Shown here: positions 56,270 to 64,000 of the stretch, piece after piece
How positions within the stretch are numbered: position 1 is the first letter of the stretch
Layout of the letters: the number at the start of each line of letters is the position of its first letter
NCBI RefSeq assembly: GCF_027887165.1
Contig: NC_077235.1
Location: forward strand, 13,661,033-13,725,032
Origin: Monodelphis domestica
Taxonomy: Eukaryota > Chordata > Mammalia > Didelphimorphia > Didelphidae
Reading direction: 5' to 3'
Length of the DNA stretch: 64,000 nt
Notes under the pieces: model-generated
What the model saw: the letters and a program-made list of their open reading frames with translations, nothing else
Database searches by the model: none
What the model was told of the DNA's origin: nothing
Position numbers and translations under genes: made by a program

Positions 56270-56350
56270 AGGACAGCGGTAAAGGGACCTGGGCAGCAAG
56301 ATGGCTACTCAGTTTACCGCCTGGTCACGTTCCTGAGCATGCGCAATGCC
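56270..56350. promoter_or_regulatory. Promoter-like block (YY1-, NRF1-like)
   Basis: caagatggct (56297-56306) is a YY1-type core, and gagcatgcgca (56335-56345) differs from the NRF1 site GCGCATGCGCA at one base. A perfect 8-bp inverted pair, gcggtaaa / tttaccgc, lies at 56276-56283 and 56313-56320. On the gene strand GGCG|GTAAAC near 56315 could act as a splice donor. Such blocks are common at CpG promoters; the start site is inferred. Confidence 0.4.
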
Positions 56351-56389
56351 TCCCCTCCCCCTCCTACATTCTCACCTTCAAAATAAAAG

Positions 56390-56790
56390 TTGGCTGAGGA
56401 GAATTGAGCCCTGAGATTTCATACAATGGGGTGTAGTTCCTCACCCCCAGTCCCTTCAATAGAAACTCTACCAGTTCGAGGCAAGGGCAGCCACTCAGCC
56501 TTTTTAAAGATTTGACTACATATGAAGGGAGAAAACAATCCTTAAAGTTATAGAGTTCATTCAATAAGAGGAAGCCATAATTCATGAGGACCCTTGGGGA
56601 TAGGGGCCCTGAATGCGGTCCTAGATCCAGTCTCTTATTTTGTCTTCCCCTGACACAAAGTTGCTCAAGGTAAAGGGTTGTTATGACTCACTGGGCTGGG
56701 AGTCCTAGAAGAGAGAAAACCCTTTAGATGAAAAGTTTTAGGGAGAATTCTCATATACCCCAAAGAGTTCAAGATTAAGCAAAGGACAGT
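56390..56790. other. No assigned feature
   Basis: Nothing recognised. Confidence 0.35.

Positions 56791-56792
<2 letters not shown>

Positions 56793-56842
<50 letters not shown>
56793..56842. repeat. (GT)25 microsatellite
   Basis: About 50 bp of pure gt. Confidence 0.98.
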
Positions 56843-56844
<2 letters not shown>

Positions 56845-56999
56845 TAACGTTCTGGGCCCAGAACCCACCTCCAGCACTGTCTCTTGCTATTTTTTTGTGG
56901 GTTACCCACCTCAAATGTGAGAGGAGTAAGGACAAGAGCTCTATCCCTCTTCCCCAAATAGAGGTGGGTATCGAATCTCAGTTATCTCAAAATATATAA

Positions 57000-57150
57000 A
57001 GTGCCTTATAAGCTGTAAGGTTGAAGGCATTTTTCATACCTTATATTGGTTTATTCTCCGAACCACCTTGCAAGGGAAATGCTACCCTTATTATCCCCCT
57101 TTTGTACTGATGTACCGAGGCTCAGAAATAAGGTGACTTGCCTTTTTTGT
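57000..57150 (-). mobile_element. MIR-like SINE
   Basis: aagtgccttataagctgtaa, acccttattatccccctttt and gaggctcagaaataaggtga in reversed MIR order. Confidence 0.6.
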
Positions 57151-57154
57151 GTGT

Positions 57155-57995
57155 CCTGGACCCTTTTGGCCATCACCTGGTGAAGTCTCTAGACCCCGTC
57201 CCAGAGTGAGGTTTTTAAGTGTATAAAATAGCATTCCAACAGAAACCAATGATGTCAAAATAAAGGTATAATTTTTTTCTCATTCAAGGTCACTGGATTC
57301 CCCCAAATCTGTCCCTAGAACACAAGGTAAGAATCCCAATACTATACAAAGCAGCCTATCTAAAGTTGTCTCTCTTCTCACTTTCCTTCACACCCCTCCT
57401 ATTTCATCATAGGGAACTCCTAGTGTGGAGGCTACTTCCTTCAGTGTGGATAACCACCTCCTCAATCATTGTTTTAACTTGCCATCTCCACTACTTTAGT
57501 CTGCCCAAACTGTTTTTCCAGACTCCAAGGCTTACCTGTTAATTATATACAGTAGTTCTGCCTCTTATGAATGCCAGTGATGGCTATTATCTGTATCAAG
57601 TAGGATTCCAGTTTTCAGACAAAAGTCAGATTCTCTTTTTTTTTTCCACCCTTCATCCTAGCAAGTGTTGCTATTGTTTTTACAAGGTCTGGAAAGAAGT
57701 GTTTCTGCTTTTAAAATTGAGAGATCACAACCATTTCCAGGAAACTCTTGACTATAAATAAATCAACAAATAGGTAGATAAATACAAGGTCATAGATTAA
57801 AAAATACTTTTAACTGAATTTTAAGTGTAAAACTCTATAGTTACCAAACAATTGGAAAAAAGACAATGACCAATCTAAGACTTCTTGCTTCATTTAGAGG
57901 TCATTTGAATGAAATGCATTGGTACTTATTTGGGGAAGTGTTCTAAGTATAAAGTAAGTAATCTCTAACATTTTCTCCTTGGTGCTATTGTTGTT
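57155..57995. other. No assigned feature
   Basis: No recognised repeat or gene. A 64-codon plus frame at 57567-57761 is unfamiliar. Confidence 0.35.
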
Positions 57996-58000
57996 TACTA

Positions 58001-58237
58001 GGGCAGCTAGATGATACAGTGGGTAGAGAATCAGGCCTGGAGTCAGGAAGACCAAAGTTCAAATCCATCCTCAAGTACTTAATTAGCTGTATGACCCTGG
58101 ACATGTCACTTAACCTATTCACCTCAGTTTCCTAATTGGTCAGATGAGCTGGAGAAGGAAATGCCAATCCACTCCAGTATCTTTACCAAGAAAACCCCAA
58201 ATGAGGTGACCAAGAATTGAACAGGGCTGAAAAACAA
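58001..58237 (+). mobile_element. Marsupial SINE (long-tail type), full length
   Basis: Head gggcagctagatgatacagt, core gctgtatgaccctggacatg, tail ctccagtatctttaccaaga, ccccaaatgaggtgaccaag. Confidence 0.9.
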
Positions 58238-58239
58238 CA

Positions 58240-59870
58240 CTTTCATCTCCTAACATCATCTTAAAGCTGTCCTGAAATATTTGAATATGCAGCCAGCTGT
58301 GAAGGAGGCCCTTGCCTTCCCAATCTTTTCATTGCTTGCCTTTGGGTTGTTAGTACACTCATCAAAGTTCACTAGGGTAAGGCTCAAACAAGTCTGAAAA
58401 AAGGTCTAATTAAATTCCTCTCCCCCCCGCATCCATCCAGTGATTTCATGAAGGACAAATGTAAAATGGTTGTCTGCAATAGTATTGAAATGGTTTTGAA
58501 TTATGTTTTTCAGTCAGTCCTTGAGAATTTAGTACTGTTACCAATATTTATTTGGATGCTTGTTAATTAACTTGGTTAGAAGCCTCTTCAAACATAGCCA
58601 GAATGAAACTCAGAGAGGCCCTCATTGTACCCATTTATAAAAATCTTTCCATAGGGTGAGGCCTGCATTAACTTTTGCTCCAATGGTATAGTCTTGAGAA
58701 GCCAAGATGCCACTATGAACTATTGGAGTAGGACTTTTGTAGAAATTGCTAACCATTGTCACTTAATCATGAAATACAAATGCCACTGACTCTGTCCCCA
58801 AACCTTCAATGTTATTCCCTCTGGCACAAGAATTGGTGGTCTTTGCATCACAGTTCCTGGACTTCCCTTATGGTTATAGTTTATAGTACAAATAAATATC
58901 CTGCTTATGATCCAAGGTCACACGGGTAATAAAATGACAAGTGTTCATTGCTCAGCACCATATTGTCTCCAAATGGAATACTTCTGATCACAGCCTTAGC
59001 TTTTGCTTTAATCCACTGAAGAGGGTCTTACGTACCAATGAGTTTTGTTAAAAGCAGAGAAAGCATTGGAAGCCACTGGTGCATGGGAAAATTTGCTCCC
59101 CCAGAACATGTTACTCATGTTTCAAACACAACTGCACAAATTTGAACATCGAGTCCAAATTTTGAAAAAGCCTGTATAGATGCTGGAAAAACTTGGGTAC
59201 TCATATACCATCTGAAGTAGGCATTTTATATCCTTTTCAGGGCTACACAAGAAGTTGACAGTAAGAGACTGTCCTGAGGGGCTTGCTTCCTCATGGCTCA
59301 CATGAATAATAGGCCCATGCAATATTGTCACTGGGCACTGCTGGTGAAATACTTCATGCACCAGATGGGTTTATTTATTCATAAGCTGACAATACAAATC
59401 ACCACTTCTGGTATCATTATCAACAGTAAGCACAACAGTCTCTGGGGATTTCTTCAGGGGATTTTTAAGACTGTAGAAGTGAAGTGTAAGAATCTTTGCA
59501 CTCAGCAAATAGTTTACATGTTGTTCACTGACAAATATTTGCCTCTGTCTTGGTACCCACTGACATCTTGAGTTTATATGGGCCATGAAAAGACCCAAAG
59601 AGGGACATGTGGCTGGAAAGAATTGTTTTAGGAATGACCTTTACTCAGGCATCCCTTCTTAAGTTTGGAAGCACTTACGTCATTGTTGTCCAGTGAATGA
59701 ATACCTACAGGTTGTTTTACTGATATCCTTAAGGAAAAGGTGGGCCAGGATTTGACACCTTTGAAAGAAGACACCTCTTGTTCTTTATTGCCTTCTATTT
59801 TTGGAAGGCTTTTACTTGTTTTTAGAGAATGAGATTTTGCTTTCTAGGGTCTCTCAAAGTATTTTTGAAA
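58240..59870. other. Unassigned, with decayed coding-like stretch on the minus strand
   Basis: On the minus strand from about 59600 to 59120 one frame is open except for one stop, giving stretches of 75 and 79 residues (SLKNPLKKSPETVVLTVDND, then HGPIIHVSHEEASPSGQSLT). Further down it has many stops. The text looks protein-like but I do not recognise the family. It could be an old processed pseudogene or chance. Confidence 0.3.
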
Positions 59871-59872
59871 TA

Positions 59873-60020
59873 GACATGTGAATACTATCTAGGTTCCCAT
59901 TTATACCACTTACTAGCCAGGTGCCCTTGGACAGGTCACTTTACCACTCTAGGTCTCAGTCCCCTCTACTGAAAATGAAGGAGTTGAACAAAATGACCTC
60001 TAGTATTATTTCTTGCCCTA
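59873..60020 (+). mobile_element. MIR SINE
   Basis: ccacttactagccaggtgcc, cactctaggtctcagtcccc and aaatgaaggagttgaacaaa. Confidence 0.65.
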
Positions 60021-60109
60021 TAGGACCTGAAGATTGTCTGGTGTAAACCGTCCTCCCAGCCCAAAAGAATTCCCTCCACCATTGCAGACTATAATTTAAA
60101 GGAATAAAA

Positions 60110-60260
60110 AAGGCTTAGAGAGTTTCCAGAAATTTGTGCCAAGACATTAATAAGCTGTCTGGTGTCATACAACAAGTAAGTGACCTTAGTGGGATTTGAA
60201 CCAAAGTCTTCTTGACTTTAGATCTAGTGATCTCTCCATTGGATACATTGTACAGTCTCT
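60110..60260 (-). mobile_element. MIR-like SINE
   Basis: aaggcttagagagtttccag, tgtcatacaacaagtaagtg and gggatttgaaccaaagtctt in reversed order. Confidence 0.6.
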
Positions 60261-62695
60261 TTAATGGAGACATAAAAAGAAAGAGAGAATTCTTTCTAAA
60301 TCAGTCCCTTTCAATACAACACCTTTGCCCAGAGCTCCACATGACCAATGCTGGCAAGTTCACTCTTCAGTAGAACTTTCTAGCTTGTATCAATAATTCT
60401 TTTTTTTTTTTACAAATCACTTCTCTTTGTTCCCTTTTGGATTTGGCAAGTGTTCTCTGTTTTTTTAAATTGTTTATTTATTTTACCAACTCATTCAAAA
60501 AATTTTTAATTACATGTAGAGGGGCACAGAATAATTTACTTGTCATGCAATACACATTTTCCTATTCCTCATGTTGTGGAAAAAGACATATATTGCACAT
60601 GTGAGAAAAAACTCATGAAAGAAGGCAAGAAATGACATGGTTTCATCAGCATTTGTATACTGACATGTCTTTCTATGGTTGTGGAAAGCATTTTTTGTCA
60701 CAAGTCCCTTGGAGTTGTTTTGGTCCTTGCACAATATTTTTGTGACTATATATATTCTATTCTGCTGATCCTGCTCACTTTGCATCAGTTCATACAAGTC
60801 TTTCCAAGTTTTTCTGGAATCATTCCATTCATTGTTCTTATGGTTCAATAGCATTCCATTACAATCATATACGATATTTTGTCCAGTCATTCCACAATTG
60901 ATGAATATCCCTTCATTTTCCAATTTTTTGCTGCCACAAATAGAACTGCTATAAATATTTTTATACACACAAGTCCTTGTCCCTTCTCTATGATCTCTTT
61001 GGGATATAGATCTACTATTGAGTCGAAGGGTACATGCAGTTTTATAGCCTTTTGGGCACAGTTCCATATTGCTTTCCAGAATGGTTGTATCAGTTCACAG
61101 TTCCACCAAACAGTATATTAGTGTTACAATCTCCCTACATCTCCAGTATTTATCATTTTCCTTTTTTTGTCATATTAGCTATTCTGATAGATAAGAGGTA
61201 GCATCTCAGAGTTATTTTAATTTTCATTACTCTAATCAATAGTGATTTGGAGCATTTTTTCATATGACTGTAGATGTTTCTGATTTCTTCATCTGATAAC
61301 TAACTGCCTGTTTCCATCCTTTGACCAGTTATCAATTGGGGAATGATGTGTATTCTAAATTTTCCTTAGTTCTCTATGTGTTTGAGAAATGAGACTTTTG
61401 CCAAAGATACATGCTATAAAATTCTCCTCCCTTAAGTATTTGTTTCTTTTCTAATGTTGGTTGCATTGGTTTTCATTGTACAAAGTCTTTTTAAATTAAT
61501 ATAATCAAAATAATCCATTTTACCTCTTGTAATATTCCTTTCTATGTCTTGTTTGGTCATAAATGCAACCCTCATCCATAGATCTGACAGGTAAACTATT
61601 CTGTTTCCCTCTAATCTGTTTATGGTATCACCTTTTATTTTAAGATCTATTTTTATTTTATCTTGGTATATGGTGTAAAATGTTGGTCTATGCCTAGTTT
61701 CTGCTATACTGTTTTCCAATTTTTGCCAAATGATGAGTTCTTCTGCCAAAAATTATATTTTGGGGTTTATCAAATACTAGGTTACTATGGTCATTTACTA
61801 CAGTGTCTCAGAGATTTAATCTTTTCCATTCAGCCGTTACACAATTTCTTAACCAATTTCATGTTGTTTTGATAATTACTGCTTTATAATACAGTGTAAG
61901 ATCTGGTACAGCTGGACCTTTATCCTTGGTATTTTTTATCCCATTAAATCCCATGATATTCTTGACATTTTGTTGTTCCAGATGAATTCTCCTGTTATTT
62001 TTTCTAGCTCAAAGAAATAATTTCAGGGAAGTTTGATTGATGTGGCACTGAATAGGTAAATTAATTTAGTCAGAATTGCAATTTTTATTAACATTGGCTT
62101 GGCTTACTCATGAACAACTAATGTTTTTCTGGTTGTTTACCTCTGTCTTTATTTGTGTGTAAAATATTTTTAAATTGTGTTCATGTAGTTGCTGAGTTGG
62201 TTTTGGTAGACGCTCCCAGGTATTTTATATCGTCTTGATTTATTGTGAATAGAACTTCTCTTTCCATCTCTAGCTATTGGACTTTTCTTGTGATATATAG
62301 AAATGCTGATGATTTGTAAATATTTATTTTATATCCTATAAGTTTGCTGAAGTTGTTGATTGGTCCAGTTAGTTTTTTTAAATTGATTCTCTGAGATTCT
62401 CTAAGTATACCATCATGTCATCTCCAGAGAGTGAAAATTTTGTTTTCTCATTGCCTATTCTAATTACTTTAATTTCTTTTACTGCTCTTATTCCTATAGC
62501 AAGCTTTTCCAGTACAATACTGAATAATAGTAATGAAAACAGGCATTCTTACTTTGTCCCCGATCTTATTGGGAAGGCTTCTTCTAGCTTATCTTCATTA
62601 GAGATAATACTTGGATTTAAACTGATGATTTAAGACAGATGCCATGTATCACTTTATGGAAACTTCCATTCATTCTAATATTCTCTAATTTTTTT

Positions 62696-63622
62696 AAAAC
62701 CCTTACCTTCCACAATTTGGAGCTATGTCCAAAGAGTTTTAAAAGACTGTCTGCCCTTTGATCCAGCCATACCAATGCTGGGTTTATACCCTGAAGAGAT
62801 AATAAGGAAAAAGACTTGTACAAAAATATTAATAGCCACGCTTTTTGCGATGGCAAACAATTGGAAAATGAAGGGATGACCTTCGATTGGGGAGTGGCTG
62901 AACAAATTGTGGTATCTGATGGTGATGGAATACTATTGTGCTCAAAGGAATAATGAACTGGCGGAATTCCATGTGAACTGGAACAACCTCCAGGAATTGA
63001 TGCAGAATGAGATAGGCAGAACCAGGAGAACATTATACACAGGGATGGATACATGGTAACACAATCTAATATAATGAACTTCTCTACTAGCAGCAATGTA
63101 ATGATCCAGGACAATTCTGAGGGACTTATGAGACAGAACGCTATCAACATCCAGAGAAAGAACTGTGGGAGTAGAAACACAGGAGAAAAATAACTGCTTG
63201 ATCACATGATTCAACGGGGATATGATTGGGGATGTAGACTCTAAACCATTACCCTAGTGCAAATGTTAATAATATGGAAATAGGTCTGAATCAATGACAT
63301 ATGTAAAACTCAGTGGAATTGCTCATTGGCAATGGGAGGGGGGTAGAGGAGGGGACAGAAAAAACATGAATCATGTAATCATGGAAAAAAATATTCTAAA
63401 TTAAATAAATAAGCTTAAAAATAAAAATAAAACCCTTCCCTTCCGTCTTAGAATCAATACTATGTATTGGTTGCAAGGCAGAAGAGTGGTAAGGGCTAGG
63501 CAGTGAGGGTTAAATGACTTGTCCAAGATCACACAGCTAGGAAGTGTCTGAGACCAGATTTCTACCAGGGCCCTCCCCATCCCTGGGCTTGACTCTCAAT
63601 CTACTAAGCCACCTAACTGTCC
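62696..63622 (-). mobile_element. Marsupial SINE split by an L1
   Basis: 62696-62711 (aaaacccttaccttcc) and 63429-63622 (aaaacccttcccttcc to ccacctaactgtcc) are the two ends of one reversed SINE. Flanks ctctaattttttt and ctttagttttttt, at about 62683 and 63622, may be its own target duplication in the host L1. Confidence 0.8.
62712..63428 (+). mobile_element. 5'-truncated L1 inserted in a SINE
   Basis: Opposite strand to the host L1. Carries the ORF2 end (acaatttggagctatgtcca, gatccagccataccaatgct, gaatactattgtgctcaaag), the 3' UTR and an A-rich end. The 16-bp duplication aaaacccttaccttcc / aaaacccttcccttcc (62696-62711, 63429-63444) has one mismatch. Confidence 0.88.
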
Positions 63623-64000
63623 TTTAGTTTTTTTAATAGGCAATGGCTATTGTATTTTGTCAAAGGCTTTTTCTGCATCTATTGAAATAAGCATATGGTT
63701 TCTGTTGTTTTTGTTATTGATATGATCAATTATGCTAATAGTTTTCCTAATATTGAACCATCCCTGAATTCCTGGTATAAAATCCACCTGGGAGTAGTGT
63801 ATAATCCTTGCAATATAGTGTTCTGATCTCTTTGCTAATATTTTATTTTAAGATTTTTGCTTCAATATTCATTAGGGAGATTGGGATACAATTTTCTTTC
63901 TGCATTTCTTTCCCTGATTTAGGTATCAGCACCATATTTGTGTCATAAAAGGAATTTGGAAGAATTCCTTCACCTATTTTCCCAAATAGTTTATATAGTA

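Larger units (their letters stand above)
60460..64000 (-). mobile_element. Long L1, antisense, running off the window
   Basis: From the 3' UTR (about 60460) the plus strand is antisense L1 through ORF2. On the minus strand I see the C-terminal block NCGMTGQNIVYDCNGMLLNH (about 60850), FDYINLKRLCTMKTNATNIR (about 61480) and, after the insert at 62696-63634, the RT region (antisense caaaggctttttctgcatct at 63661 and ccctgaattcctggtataaa). Frames are short, so it is inactive. It extends past 64000. Confidence 0.85.

Noticed and set aside
56665-56999. His/Thr and Cys/Val repeat peptides on both strands
   Set aside because: They are translations of the (GT)25 microsatellite.
1-64000. CRISPR arrays, operons, tRNA or rRNA genes
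   Set aside because: The DNA is mammalian in repeat content; no such arrays or RNA genes are seen. tRNA-like heads belong to SINEs.

Overview
The window looks like ordinary gene-poor marsupial DNA carrying one striking gene. The interspersed repeats show the lineage: two tRNA-derived SINE types with marsupial signatures, marsupial-type L1 3' ends, many MIR/MAR1-like CORE-SINEs, L2 and CR1/L3 LINEs, and hAT DNA elements that I recognise as SPIN and OC1 (OposCharlie1). SPIN is known from opossum, so a didelphid such as Monodelphis is my best guess. Another marsupial is possible; no species call can be proven from the sequence alone.

From 1 to about 52 kb and from 57 to 64 kb I find no host exon, tRNA or rRNA. 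These parts are layers of repeats. Many recent L1 and SINE copies have clear target-site duplications, for example at 5010-5475, 6858-7055, 13808-13936, 22096-22253, 24770-24937, 26344-27522, 32183-33013 and 47516-47715. Several loci are nested, notably 6098-9055, where a half-L1, a SINE and two hAT elements all sit inside one old SINE, and 62.7-63.6 kb, where an L1 sits in a SINE that sits in an older L1.

The gene is on the minus strand at 53529-55085: a single uninterrupted 518-codon frame for a protein tyrosine phosphatase of the PTPN2 (TC-PTP) type. It is intronless, so it is most likely a retrogene. It keeps every catalytic motif. It has gained an acidic and Ser/Thr-rich N-terminal extension, a Gly-rich loop of about 42 residues inside the catalytic domain and a 12-Asp tract, and it ends in a basic nuclear-localisation-like tail resembling the nuclear TC45 isoform.

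The surroundings of the gene are unusual. It starts in a CpG island (about 54.5-55.7 kb) containing a perfect cAMP-response element. For about 1.25 kb upstream of its ATG there is no other ATG on the coding strand. In that leader lies a 0.5-kb array of degenerate modules which, read on the gene strand, look like repeated 3' splice acceptors (TTTTCTCCTCAGAGAC). The array contains a perfect 16-bp-arm hairpin and is followed by an NRF1/YY1-like promoter block near 56.3 kb. Downstream of the stop is an array of five AT-rich repeats of about 220 bp, ending beside an AATAAA signal at 52165-52160. My inference is that this is one transcription unit running from about 56.3 kb to 52.14 kb.
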